Source: Aristolochia californica
Taxonomy: Eukaryota > Streptophyta > Magnoliopsida > Piperales > Aristolochiaceae
Direction: 5' to 3'
Length of the DNA: 64,000 nt
Assembly: GCA_029961685.1 (NCBI GenBank)
Contig: JARWKL010000016.1
Coordinates: forward strand, 8,448,358-8,512,357
Shown here: one piece after another, positions 1 to 12,795 of the stretch
Layout of the letters: the number at the start of each line of letters is the position of its first letter
How positions within the stretch are numbered: the stretch's first letter is position 1
Made by a program: the position numbers and the translations under genes
The notes under the pieces: model-generated
What the model was told of the DNA's origin: nothing
Database searches by the model: none
What the model saw: the letters and a program-made list of their open reading frames with translations, nothing else

Positions 1-230
1 ATTTGTGCATTTCCATCTTGGATGCTCAAATTTGTTTTCAGATCCAAACTTCTATTTTCGCTCTCCCATTTTTTCTCGTAAACAAAAAAGATATTATGGC
101 ATAACAAAATGAAAATTTTAGAGTTCATGTATGCAAAAAAAAGTTTGAAAATTATTTCACGCTAAAAAAATGAACTCCAAGGTTTTGTTATCCATGTTTG
201 GGAAATTCCACAAGTACAACCCCTAATAAT
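1..230 (+). repeat. Partial monomer at the left edge
   Basis: The window opens in the 3' half of a monomer, at the ATTTGTGCATTTCC landmark, and reaches the first phase mark at 231. The preceding half lies outside the window, so the array continues to the left. The A-run near 135 is of left type. Confidence 0.9.
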
Positions 231-1624
231 AAGCTTGGTGGTATTTTATAGGAAAGGGAACTGTAACTGATCCTAACATGCTTTAAATGTGGTGGATATG
301 CATGCCAGAAACATGTTGAACGTGCAAGTGGACCTAATGATCGAAAAATTTGGAGTAGAAAAAATGAAATTCTCAAGTGGTTGGATATTCACCGGAGCCA
401 AACAACCCACTTTTTGCCTTTCCTTAAAAATCATAGATACTTTTTGGAACTATCCCTCTCATCATTTGTGCATTTCATCTTCGACGCTCAAATTTGTTTT
501 CAGATCCAAACTTGGGTTTTCCCACTCCGATTTTTTCTCCTAAACTAAAAAGATATTGAGGCATAATCAATGAAAATTTTAAAGTTCATGTGTGCAAAAT
601 AAAGTTTTAAAATTATTTCACCCACTAAAAATGAAGTCTAAGGTTTTGTTATCCATGTTTGGGAATTTCCTCCAGTACAACCCCTAATAATAAGCTTGGT
701 GGAATTTTATAGGAAAGGGTCTTGTAACTGATCCTAACATGCTTTAAATGTGGTGGATATGCATGCCAGAAACATGTTGAGGATGCAAGTGGACCTAATG
801 ATCCAAAAATTTCGAGGAGTGGAAAAAATCAAATTCTCAAGTGCTTCGATATTTACCAGAGCCAAACAACCCACTTTTTGCCTATCCTTAAAAATCACCG
901 ATGCTTTTTGGAACTATCCCTCTCAGCATTTGTGCATTTCCATCTTGGATGCTCAAATTTGTTTTCAGATCCAAACTTGTATTTTCGCTCTCCCATTTTT
1001 TCTCGTAAACAAAAAAGATATTAAGGCATAAAAAAATGAAAATTTTAGAGTTCATGTGTGCAAAAAAAAGTTTGAAAATTATTTCACGATATAAAAATGA
1101 ACTCCAAGGTTTTGTTATCCATGTTTGGGAAATTCCACTAGTACAACCCCTAATAATAAGCTTGGTGGAATTTTATAGGAAAGGGACCTGTAACTGATCC
1201 TAACGTGCTTTAAATGTGGTGGATATGCATGGAAAAAACATGTTTAGGATGCAAGTGGACCTAATGATCCAAAATTTTCAAGGAGTGGAAAAAATCAAAT
1301 TCTCAAGTGGTTGGATATTTACCAGAGCCAAACAACCCACTTTTTGCCTATCCTTAAAAATCACATATACTTTTTGGAACTATCCCTCTCAGCATTTGTG
1401 CATTTCCATCTTGGATCCTCAAATTTTTCTTCAGATCCAAACTTGGGTTCTCACTCTCCCATTTTTTCTCCTAAACAAAAAAGATATTAAGGCATAACAA
1501 AATGAAAATTTTAGAGTTCATGTATGAAGAAAAAAAGTTTGAAAATTATTTCACGCACTAAAAATGAACTCCAAGGTTTTGTTATCCATGTTTGTAAAAT
1601 TCCACTAGTACAACCCCTAATAAT
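231..1624 (+). repeat. Three left-type monomers
   Basis: Phase marks are at 231, 692 and 1158. The first monomer is 461 bp and is exceptional for this side because it carries CACCGGAGCC near 390, the right-type CCGG state. The second and third have CCAGAGCC. Near 1233 the third has GGAAAAAACATG in place of CCAGAAACATG. No gene or other element is present. Confidence 0.85.
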
Positions 1625-3022
1625 AAGCTTGGTGGAATTTTATAGGAAAAGGACTTGAAACTGATCCTAACATGGTTTAAATGTGGTGGATTTGCATGCG
1701 AAAAACATGTTGAGGATGCAAGTGGGCCTAATGATCCAAAAATATCAAGGAGTAGAAAAAATCGAATTCTCAAGTATTTGGATATTTACCAGAGCCAAAC
1801 AACCCACTTTTTGTCTATCCTTAAAAATCACAAATACTTGTTGGAACTATCCCTCTCAGCATTTGTGCATTTCCATCATGGATGCTCAAATTTGTATTCA
1901 GATCAAAACTTGGGTTTTCACTCTCCCATTTTTTCTCATAAACAAAAAAGATATTAATGCATAACAAAATGAAAATTTAAGAGTACATCTATGCAAAAAA
2001 AAGTTTGAAGGTTATTTCACGCCTTAAAAATGAACTCCAAGGTTTTGTTATCCATGTTTGGGAAATTTCACTCGTACAACCCCTAATAATAAGCTTGGTG
2101 GAATTTTATAGGAAAGGGACTTGTAACTGATCCTAACATGCTGTACATGTGGTGGATATGCATGCCAAAAACATGTGGAGGATGCAAGTGGACCTAATGA
2201 TCCAAAAATTTCAAGGAGTGGAAAAACTCATATTCTCGAGTGGTTAGATAATTACCAGAGCCAAACAACCCACGTTTTACCTAGCCTTAAAAATCACAGA
2301 TATTTTTTGGAACTATCCCTCTTAGAATTTGTGCATTTCCATCTTGGATGCTCAAATTTGTTTTCAGATCAAAACGTGAGTTTTCACTCTACCATTTTTT
2401 CTCGTAAACAAAAAAGATATTAAAGCATAACAAAATGAAAATTTTAGAGTTCATGTATGCAAAAAAAAAATTGAAAATTATTTCACACACTAAAAATGAA
2501 CTCTATGTTATTGTTATCCAGGTTTGGAAATTCCACTACTACAACCCCTAATAATAAGCCTGGTGGAATTTTATAGGAAAGGGACTTGTAACTGATCCTA
2601 ACATGCTTTAAATATGGTGGATATTCATACCAAAAACATGTTGAGGATGCAGGAGGACCTAATGACCCAAAAATTTCAAGGTTTTGAAAAAATCAAATTC
2701 TCAAGTGGTTGGATATTTACCAGAGCCAAACAACCCAGTTTTTGCCTATCCTTAAAAATCACAGATACTTTTTGGAACTATCCCTCTCAGAATTTGTGCA
2801 TTTCCATCTTGGATGCTCAAATTTGTTTTCAGATCCAAACTTGGGTTTTCACACTCCCGTTTTTCCTCGTAACCAAAAAAGATATTAAGGCATAACAAAA
2901 TGAAAATTTTAGAGTTCATGTATGAAGAAAAAAAGTTTGAAAATTATTTCACGAACTAAAAATGAACTTCAAGGTTTTGTTATCCATGTTTGTGAAATTC
3001 CACTAGTACAACCCCTAATAAT
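1625..3022 (+). repeat. Three-monomer higher-order unit, copy 1 (left side)
   Basis: Phase marks are at 1625, 2091 and 2556 (the last is AAGCCT). This trimer pairs with the next one, at 3023-4418. Shared private markers are GGATTTGCATGC with GTGGGCCTAATGAT in monomer one, TACATGTGGTGG with ACATGTGGAGGATGC in monomer two, and CAGGTTTGGAAATTCC leading into monomer three. Just upstream, both copies follow an unusual TATGAAGAAAAAAAG tract (near 1523 and 2920). The spacing between equivalent markers is about 1398 bp. Confidence 0.8.
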
Positions 3023-4418
3023 AAGCTTGGTGGAATTTTATAGGAAAAGGACTTGTAACTGATCCTAATATGCTTTAAATGTGGTGGATTTGCATGCCAG
3101 AAACATGTTGAGGATGCAAGTGGGCCTAATGATTCAAAAATTTCAAGGAGTAGAAACAATCGAATTCTCAAGTATTTGGAGATTTACCAGAGCCAAACAA
3201 CCTACTTTTTGCATATCCTTAAAAATCACAAATACTTTTTGGAACTATCCCTGTCAGCATTTGTGCATTTCCATCTCGGATGCTGAAATTTGTTTTCATA
3301 TCAAAACTTGGGTTTTCACTCTCCCATTTTTTCTCATAAACAAAAAAGATATTAAGGCATAACAAAATGAAAATTTTAGAGTTCATCTATGCAAAAAAAA
3401 GTTTGAAAATTATTTCACGCACTAAAAATGAACTCCAAGGTTTTGTTATCCATGTTTGGGAAATTTCACTCGTACATCCCCTAATAATAAGCCTATGGAA
3501 TTTTATAGGAAAGGGACTTGTAACTGATCTTAACATGCAGTACATGTGGTGGATATGCATGCCAAAAACATGTGGAGGATGCAAGTGGACCTAATGTTCC
3601 AAAAATTTCAAGGAGTGGAAAAACTCAAATTCTCGAGTGGTTAGATATTTACCAGAGCCAAGCAACCCACTTTTTGCCTATCCTTAAAAATCACAGATAT
3701 TTTTTGGAACTATCCCTCTCAGCATTTGTGCATTTCCATCTTGGATGCTCAAATTTGTTTTCAGATCCAAACTTGAGTTTTCACTCTCCCATTTTTCCTC
3801 GTAAAAAAAAAGATATTAACGCATAACAAAATGAAAATTTTAGAGATTGTGTATGCAAAAAAAAAATTTGAAAATTATTTCACGCACTAAAAATGAACTC
3901 CATTTTTTTGTTATCCAGGTTTGGAAATTCCACTGCTACAACCCCTAATAATAAGCTTGGTGGAATTTTATAGGAAAGGGACCCGTAAATGTTCCTAACA
4001 TGCTTTAAATGTGGTGGATATGCATACCAAAAACATGTTGAGGATGCAAGTGGACCTAATGACCCAAAAATTTCAAGGTTTGGAAAAAATCAAATTCTCA
4101 AGTGGTTGGATATTTACAAGAGCCAAACAACCCATTTTTTGCCTATGCTTAAAAATTACAGATACTTTTTGGAACTATCCCTCTCAGCATTTGTGCATTT
4201 CCATCTTGGATGCTCAAATTTGTTATCAGATCCAAACTTGGGTTTTCACTCTCCCATTTTTCCTCATAACCAAAAAAGATATTAAGGTATAACAAAATGA
4301 AAATTTTATAGTTCATGTATGCAAAAAAATGTTTGAAAATTATTTCACGCACTAAAATTGAACTCCAAGGTTTTGTTATCTATGTTTGGGAAATTCCACT
4401 AGAACAACCCCTAATAAT
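3023..4418 (+). repeat. Three-monomer higher-order unit, copy 2 (left side)
   Basis: Phase marks are at 3023, 3489 (AAGCCT) and 3953. It repeats the private markers of the preceding trimer in the same order. Differences from copy 1 are scattered single bases and a 3-bp loss (AAGCCTATGG) after the 3489 mark. Resemblance becomes ordinary after about 4.4 kb, so I see two tandem copies and no third. Confidence 0.78.
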
Positions 4419-5350
4419 AAGCTTGGTGGAATTTTATAGGAAAGAGACTTGTAACTGATCCTAACATGCTTTAAATGTGGTGGATTTGCATGCCAGAAAC
4501 ATATTGAGGATGCAACTGGACCTAATGATCCAAAATTTCAAGGAGTGGAAAAAATCAAATTCTCAAGTGGTTGGATATTTACCAGAGCTAAACAACCCAC
4601 TTTTTGTGTATCCTTAAAAATCACAGATGCTTTTTGGATCTATCTCTCTCAGCATTTGTGCATTTCCGTCATGGATGCTCAAATTTGTTTTCAGATCCAA
4701 ACTTGAGTTTTCACTCTCCCATTTTTTCTTGTAAACAAAAATGATATTAAGGCATAACAAATTGAAAATTTTAGAGTTCATGTATGCAAAAAAAAATTTG
4801 AAAATTATTTCACCGTCTAAAAATGAACTCCAAGTTGTTGTTATCCATGTTTGGGAAATTCCACTTATACAACGCCTAATAATAAGCTTGGTGGAATTTT
4901 ATAGGAAAGGGACTTGTAACTGATCCTAACATGCTTTAAATGTGGTGGCTATGCATACCTGAAACTTGTTGAGGATGCAAGTAGACCTACTGATCCAAAA
5001 ATTTCAAGGTTTGGAAAAAATCAAATTCACAAGTGGTTGGATAATTACCAGAGCCAAACGACTCACTTTTTGCTTATCCTTAAAAATCACAGATACTTTT
5101 TGGAACTATCCCTCTCAGTATTTTTGCATTTCCTTCTTGGATGCTCAAATTTGTTTTTAGATCCAAACTTGGGTTTTCACTCTCCCATTTTTTCTCGTAA
5201 ACAAAAAAGATATTAAGGCAAAACAAAATGAAAATTTTAAAGTTCATGTATGCAAAAAAAAAGTTCAAAAATTATTTCACGCACTAAAAAAGAACTCCAA
5301 GGTTTTGTTATCCATGTTTGGGAAATTCCACTAGTACAACTGCTAATAAT
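4419..5350 (+). repeat. Two left-type monomers
   Basis: Phase marks are at 4419 and 4884. The first monomer carries the right-type AACTTGAG state near 4699, one of a few left-side exceptions. Nothing but satellite is present. Confidence 0.83.
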
Positions 5351-6284
5351 AAGCTTGGTGGAATTTTATAGGAAAGGAACTTGTAACTGATCCTAACATG
5401 CTTTAAATGTGGTGGATATGCATGCCAGAAACATGTTGAGGATGCAAGAGGACCTAATGATCCAAAATTTTCAAGGAGTGGAATAAATCAAATTCTCAAA
5501 TGGTTGGATATTTTTACCAGAGCCAAACAACCCACTTTTTGCCTATCCTTAAAAATCACTGATACTTTTTGGAACTATCCCTCTCAGCATTTGTGTATTT
5601 CCATCTTGGATGCTCAAATTTGTTTTCAGATCCAAACTTGGGTTTTTACTCTCCCATTTTTTCTCCTAAACAAAAAAGATATTTGGGCATAACAAAATGA
5701 AAATTTTAGAGTTCTTGTATGCAAAAAAAAGTTTGAAAATAATTTCACGCACTAAAAATGAACTCCAAGGTTTTATTATCCATGTTTGGGAAATTCCAGT
5801 AGTAGAACCCCTAAAAAGAAGCTTGGTGGAATTTTATTGGAAAGGGAATTGTAACCGATCCTAACATACTTTAAATGTGGTGGATATGCATGCCAAAAAC
5901 ATGTTGAGGATGCAAGTGGACCTAATGATCCAAAAATTTCAAGTAGTGGAAAAAATCAAATTCTCAAGTGGTTAGATATTTACTAGAGCCAAACAACCCA
6001 CTTTTTGCCTATCCTAAAAAATCACAGATACTTTTTGGAACTATCCCTCTCAAGATTTGTGTATTTCCATCTTGGATGCTCAAATTTGTTTTCAGGTCCA
6101 AACTTGGCTTTTCACCCTCCTATTTTTTTTTGTAAACAAAAAAGATATTAAGGCAAAACAAAATGAAAATTTTAGAGTTCATGTATGCAAAAAAAAGTTT
6201 GAAAATTATTTCACGCACTAAAAATGAACTCCAAGGTTTTGTTATCCATGTTTGGGAAATTCCACTAGTACAACCCCTAATAAT
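5351..6284 (+). repeat. Two-monomer higher-order unit, copy 1
   Basis: Phase marks are at 5351 and 5819. Monomer one carries a short T insertion (GGATATTTTTACCAGAG, near 5507) and GCATTTGTGTATTTCC. Monomer two has CATACTTTAAATG, AAGTAGTGG, AGATTTGTGTATTTCC and CACCCTCC. The same pair of marker sets follows in the next two monomers. Confidence 0.72.
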
Positions 6285-7213
6285 AAGCTTGGTGGAATTT
6301 TATGGGAAGGGGACTTGTAACTGATCCTAACATGCTTTAAATGTGGTGGATATGCATGCCAGAAACATGTTGAGGATGCAAGTGGACCTAATGATCCAAA
6401 ATTTTCGAGTGGAAAAAATCAAATTCTCAAGTGGTTGGATATTTTTACCAGAGCCAAACAACCCACTTTTTGCCTATCCTTAAAAATCACTGATACTTTT
6501 GGAACTATCCCTCTCAGCATTTGTGTATTTCCATCCTCGATGCTCAAATTTGTTTTCAGATCCAAACTTGGGTTTTTACTCTCCCATTTTTTCTCGTAAA
6601 CAAAAAAGATATTAAGGCATAACAAAATGAAAATTTTAGAGTTCATGTATGCAAAAAAAATTTGAAAATTATTTCACGCACTAAAAATGAACTCCAAGGT
6701 TATGTTATCCTTGTTTGGGAAATTCCACTAGTACAACTGCTAATAATAAGCTTGGTGGAATTTTATAGGAAAGGAACTTGTAACTGATCCTAACATACTT
6801 TAAATGTGGTGCATATGCATGCCAAATACATGTTGAGGATTCAAGTGGACCTAATGATCCAAAAATTTCTAGTAGTGGAAAAAATCAAATTCTCAAGTGG
6901 TTAGACATTTACCAGAGCCAAACAACCCACTTTTTTCCTATTCTTAAAAATCTCAAATACTTTTTGGAACTATACCTCTCAGGATTTGTGTATTTCCATC
7001 TTGGATGCTCAAATTTGTTTTCCGATCCAAACTTGGGTTTTCACCCTCCCATTTTTCCTCGTAACCAAAAAAGATATTAAGGCATAACAAAATTAAAATT
7101 TTAGAGTTCATGTATGCAAAAAAAAGTTTGAAAATTATTTCATGCACTAAAAATGAACTCCTAGGTTTTGTTATCCATGTTTAGGAAATTCCACTAGTAC
7201 AACCCCTATTAAT
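6285..7213 (+). repeat. Two-monomer higher-order unit, copy 2
   Basis: Phase marks are at 6285 and 6748. It repeats the GGATATTTTTACC insertion (near 6437) in monomer one. Monomer two repeats the CATACTTTAAATG, TAGTAGTGG, GGATTTGTGTATTTCC and CACCCTCC set. CAACTGCTAATAATAAGC occurs just before the marks at 5351 and 6748, three monomers apart. The block boundaries of successive events are therefore not identical. Confidence 0.7.
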
Positions 7214-8148
7214 AAGCTTGGTGGAATTTTATAGGAAAGAGAATTGTGACTGATCCTAACATGCTTTTAATTTGGTGGGTATGCATGCCAGAAACATGTT
7301 GAGGATGCAAGTGGACCTAATGATCCAAAAATTTCAAGGAGTGAAAAAAATCAAATTCTCAGGTGGTTGGATATTTACCAGAGCCAAACAACCCACTTTT
7401 TGCCTATGCTTAAAAATCACAGATACTTTTTGGAACTATCCCTCTCAGCATTTGTGCATTTCTATCTTGGATGTTCAAATTTGTTTTCAGATCCAAACTT
7501 GTGTTTTCACTCTCACATTTTTTCTCGTAAACAAAAAATATATTAAGGCAAAACAAAATGAAAATTTTAGAGTTCATGTACGTAAAAAAAAGTTTTAAAA
7601 TTATTTCACGCACTAAAAATGAACTCCAAGGTTTTGTTATCAATGTTTGGGAAATTCCACTAGTACAATCCCAAATAATAAGATTGGTGGAATTTTATAG
7701 GAAAGGGACTTGTAACTGATCCTAACATGCTTTAAATGTGGTGGATATGCAGGCCAGAAACATGTAGAGGATGCAAGTGGACCTAATGATCCAAAATTTT
7801 CAAGGAGTGGAAAAAATCAAATTCTCAAGTGGTTGGATATTTTTACCAGAGCCAAACAACCCACTTTTTGCCTATCCTTAAAAATCACTGATACTTTTCT
7901 GAACTATCCCTCTCAGCATTTGTGTATTTCCATCTTGGATGCTCAAATTTGTTTTCAGATCCAAACTTGGGTTTTTACTCTCCCATTTTTTCTCGTAAAC
8001 AAAAAAGATATAAAGGCATAACAAAATGAAAATTTTAAGAGTTCATGTATGCAAAAAAAAATTTGAAAATTATTTCACGGTATAAAAATGAACTTCAAGG
8101 TTTTGTTATCCATGTTTGGGAAATTCCACTAGCACAACCCCTAATAAT
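7214..8148 (+). repeat. Two left-type monomers
   Basis: Phase marks are at 7214 and 7680 (AAGATT). The second carries GGATATTTTTACC (near 7836) plus CACGGTATAAAAATGAACTTC (near 8077). That combination reappears in the monomers starting at 10477 and 10945, six and seven monomers downstream. Confidence 0.8.
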
Positions 8149-9079
8149 AAGCTTGGTGGAAATTTATAGGAAAGGGACTTGTAACTGATCCTAACATGCT
8201 TTAAATGTGGTGGATATGCATGCCAGAGACATGTTGAGGATGCAAGTGGACCTAATGTTTCAAAAATTTCAAAGAGTGGAAAAAATCAAATTCTCAAGTG
8301 GTTGGATATTTACCAGAGCCAAACAACCCACTTTTTGCTTATCATTAAAAATCACAGATACTTTTTGGAACGATCCCACTCAGCATTTGTGCATTTCCAT
8401 CTTGGATCCTCAAATTTGTTTTTGGATCCAAACTTGGCTTTTCACTCTCCCATTTTTTCTCGTAAACCAAAAAGATATTAAGGCATAATGAAATGGATAT
8501 TTCTAGGTTCATGTATGCAAAAAAAAGTTTAAAAATTATTTCACAAACTAAAAATGAACTCCAAGTTTTGTTATCCATGTTTGGGAAATTCCACTTGTAC
8601 GACCCCTAATAATAAGCTTGGTGGAATTTTATAGGAAAGAGACTTGTAACTGATCCTTACATGCTTTAAATTTGGTGGATATGCATGCCAGAAACATGTT
8701 GAGGATGCAAGTGGACCTAATGATCCAAAAATTTCAAGGAGTGGAAAAAATCAAATGCTCTTGTGGTTGGATATTTACCAGAGCCAAACAACCCACATTT
8801 TTCCTATCCTTAAAAATCACAGATACTTTTTGGAACTATCCCTCTCAGCATTTGTGAATTTCCATCTTGGATCCTCAAATTTGTTTTCAGATCCAAACTT
8901 GGGTTTTCCCTCCCCCATTTTTTCTCATTAACAAAAAAGATATTAAAGAATAACAAAATGAATGTTTTAGAGTTCATGTATGTAAAAAAAAGTTTGAAAA
9001 TTATTTCACACACTAAAAATGAACTCCAAGGTTTTGTTATCCATGTTTGGGAAATTCCACTTGTACAACCCCTAATAAT
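8149..9079 (+). repeat. Two-monomer module, upstream copy
   Basis: Phase marks are at 8149 and 8614. Private markers are CATAATGAAATG with ATATTTCT (near 8486), CCTTACATGCTTTAAATTTGG (near 8654) and GAATAACAAAATGAATG (near 8947). The same markers occur in the same order at 12796-13726, ten monomers (4647 bp) downstream. Confidence 0.78.
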
Positions 9080-12000
9080 AAGCTTGGTGGAATTTTATAG
9101 GAAAACGACTTGTAACTGATCCTAACATACTTTAAATGTGGTGGATATGCATGCCAGAAACATGTTGAGGATGCAAGTGGACCTAATGATCCTAAAATTT
9201 CAAAGAGTGGAAAAAATAAAGTACTCAAGTGGTTGGATATTTATCAGAGCCAAACAACCGATTTTTTGCCTATCGTTAAAAATCACATATACTTTTTGGA
9301 ACTATCTTTCTCAGCACATGTGCATTTCCATCTTGGATGCTCAAATTTGTTTTCAGAGCGAAACTTGATTTTTCACTCTCCCATTTTTTCTCGTAAACAA
9401 AAAAGATAATAAGGCATAATAAAATCAAAATTTTAGAGCTCATGCTTGCAAAAAAAAATTTGAATATTATTTCACGCACTAAAAATGAACACCAAGGTTT
9501 TGTTATCCAAGTTTGGGTAATTCCACTAGAACAACCCCTAATAATAAGCTTGGTGGAATTTTATAGGAAAGGGACTTGTAACTGAACCTAACATGCTTTA
9601 AATGTGTTGGATATGCATGCCAAAACATGTTGAGGATGCAAGTGGACCTAATGAGCCAAAAATTACAAGGAGTGGAAAAAATAAAATTCTCAAGTGGTTG
9701 GATATTTACCAGAAGCAAACAACCCACTTTTTCCCTATCCTTAAAAATCATAGATACTTTTTGGAACTATCTTTCTCAGCATTTGTGCATTTCCATCTTG
9801 GATACTCAAATTTGTTTTCAGATCCAAACTTCGGTTTTCACTTTCCCATTGTTTCACGTAAACAAAAAAGATATTAAGGCATAACAAAATGAAAATTTTA
9901 GAGTTCCTGTATGCAAAAAAAATATTGAGAATTATTTCACGCACTAAAAATGAACTCCAAGGTTTTATTATCGATGTTTGGAAAATTCCAGATGTACAAC
10001 CTCTAATAATAAGCTTGGTGGAATTTTAAAGGAAAGGGACTTGTAGCTGATCCTAACATGCTTTAAATGTGGTGGATATGCATACCAGAAACATGTTGAG
10101 GATACAAGTGGAACTAATGATCAGAAAATTTCAAGGAATGGAAAAAATCAAATTCTCAAGAGGTTGGATATTTTCCAGAGCCAAACGACCCACTTTTTGC
10201 CTATCGTTAAAAATCACATACACTTTTTGGAACTATCCCTCTCAGCATTTGTGCATTTCCATCTTGGATGCTCAAATTTGTTTTCAGATCCAAACTTGGG
10301 TTTTCACTCTCCCAATTTTTCTTGTAAACAAAAAAGATATTAAGGCAAAACAAAATGAAAATTTTAGAGTTCATGTATGCAAAAAAAAGTTTGAAAATTA
10401 TTTCACGCACTAAAAATGAACTCCAAGGATACGTTATCCCTGTTTGGCGAATTCCACATGTACTACCCCTAATAATAAGCTTGGTGGAATTTTATAGGAA
10501 AGAGACTTGTAACTGATCCTAACATGCTTTAAATGTGGTGGATATGCACGCCAGAAACATGTTGTGTATGCAAGTGGACCTAATGATCCAAAATTTTCAA
10601 GGAGTGGGAAAAATCAAATTCTCAAGTGGTTGGATATTTTTACCATAGCCAAACAACCCACATTTTGCCTATCCTTAAAAATCACTGATACTTTTTGGAA
10701 CTATCCCTCTCAGCATTTGTGTATTTCCATCTTGGATGCTCAAATTTTTTTTCAGATCCAAACTTGGGTTTTTACTCTCCCATTTTTTCTCGTAAACAAA
10801 AAAGATATAAAGGCATAACAAAATGAAAATTTTAGAGTTCATGTATGCAAAAAAAAATTTGAAAATTATTTCACGCGATAAAAATGAACTTCAAGGTTTT
10901 GTTTTCCATGTTTGGGATATTCCACTAGTACAACCCCTAATAATAAGCTTGGTGGCATTTTATAGGAAAGGGACTTGTAACTGATCCTAACATGCTTTAA
11001 ATGTGGTGGATATGCATGCCAGAAACATGTTGAGGATGCAAGTGGACCTAATGATCCAAAATTTTCAAGGAGTGGAAAAAATCAAATTCTCAAGTGGTTG
11101 GATATTTTTACCAGAGCCAAACAACCCACTTTTTGCCTATCCTTAAAAATCATTGATACTTTTTGGAATTATCCCTCTCAGCATTTGTGTATTTCCATCT
11201 TGGATGCTCAAATTTGTTTTCAGATCCAAACTTGGGTTTTTACTCTCCCATTTTTTCTCGTAAACAAAAAAGATATTAAGGCATAACAAAATGAAAATTT
11301 TAGAGTTCATGTATGCAAAAAAAATTTGAAAATTATTTCATGCTATAAAAATGAACTTCAAGGTTTTGTTATCCATGTTTGGGAAATTCCACTAGTACAG
11401 CCCCAAATAATAAGCTTGGTGGAATTTTATAGGAAAGGGACTTGTAACAGATCGAAACATGCATTAAATGTGGTGAATATGCATGCCAAAAACATGTTGA
11501 GGTTGGAAGTGGACCTAATGATCAAAAAATTTCAAGGAGTGGAAAAAATCGAATTCTCAAGTATTTGAATATTTACCAGAGCCAAACGACCCACATTTTG
11601 CCTGTCCTTAAAAATCACAGATAGTTTTAGGAACTATCTCTCTCAGCATTTGTGCATTTCCATCTTGGATTCTCAAATTTATTTTCAGGTCGAAACTTGA
11701 GTTTTCACTCTCCCACTTTCCCTCGTAAACAAAAAAGAAATTAAGGCATAAGAAAATGAAAATTTTAGAGTTCATGTATGCAAAAAAAAATTTGAAAATT
11801 ATTTCACGCACTAAAAATGAACACCCAGGTTTTGTTATCCATGTTTGGGAAATTCCACTAGTACAACCCCCAATAATAAGCTTGGTGGAATTTTATAGGA
11901 AAGGTACTTGTAATTGATCCTAACATGTTTTAAATGTGCTGGATATGCATACCAGAAACAAGTGGACCTAATGATCCAAAAATTTCAAGGTGTGGAAAAA

Positions 12001-12795
12001 ATCAAATTCTCAAGTGGTTGGATAATTACCCGAGCCAAACAACCCACTTTTTGCCTATCCTTAAAAATCACAGATACTTTTTGGAACTATCCCTCTCAGC
12101 ATTTTTGCATTTCCATCTTGGATGCTCAAATTTGTTTTCAGATCCAAACTTGGGTTTTCACCCACCCATTTTTCCTCGTAACCAAAAAAGATATTAAGGC
12201 ATAACAAAATGAAAATTTTAGAGTTCAGGTATGTCAAAAAAAGTTTGAAAATTATTTCACGCACTAAAAATGAACTCCAAGGATTTTTTATCCACGTTTG
12301 GGAAATTCCCTTTGTACAACCCCTAATAATAAGCTTGGTGGAATTTTAGAGGAAAGAGACTTGCAACTGATCCTAACATGCTTTAAATGTGGTGGATATG
12401 CATGCCAGAAACATGTTGAGGATGCAAGTGGACCTAATGATCCAAAAAGTTTCAAGGAGTGGAAAAAATCAAATTCTCTAGTGGTTGGATATTTACCAGA
12501 GCCAAACAACCCACTTTTTACCTATTCTTAAAAATCACAGATACTTTTTGGAACTACCCCTCTTAGCATTTGTGCATTTCCATCTTGGATGATCAAATTT
12601 GTTTTCAGATCCAAACTTGGCTTTTCACTCTCCCTTTTTTTCTTGTAAACAAAAAGTTATTAAGGCAAAAAAAATGACAATTTTAGAGATCATGAATTCA
12701 AAAAAAAGTTTGAAAATTATTTCGCGCACTAAAAATGAACTCCAAGGTTTTGTTATCCATGTTTGGGAAATTCCACTAGTACAAACCCTAATAAT
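9080..12795 (+). repeat. Eight left-type monomers, one with a 13-bp deletion
   Basis: Phase marks are at 9080, 9546, 10011, 10477, 10945, 11412, 11878 and 12331. The monomer at 11878 is only 453 bp because 13 bp are missing near 11961 (ACCAGAAACA runs directly into AGTGGACC). The monomer at 11412 carries right-type states (ATCTCTCTCAGC, AACTTGAG), and those at 9080 and 9546 have ATCTTTCTCAGC. The pair at 10477 and 10945 share GGATATTTTTACC and GAACTTCAAGG. No non-satellite sequence is seen. Confidence 0.82.
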
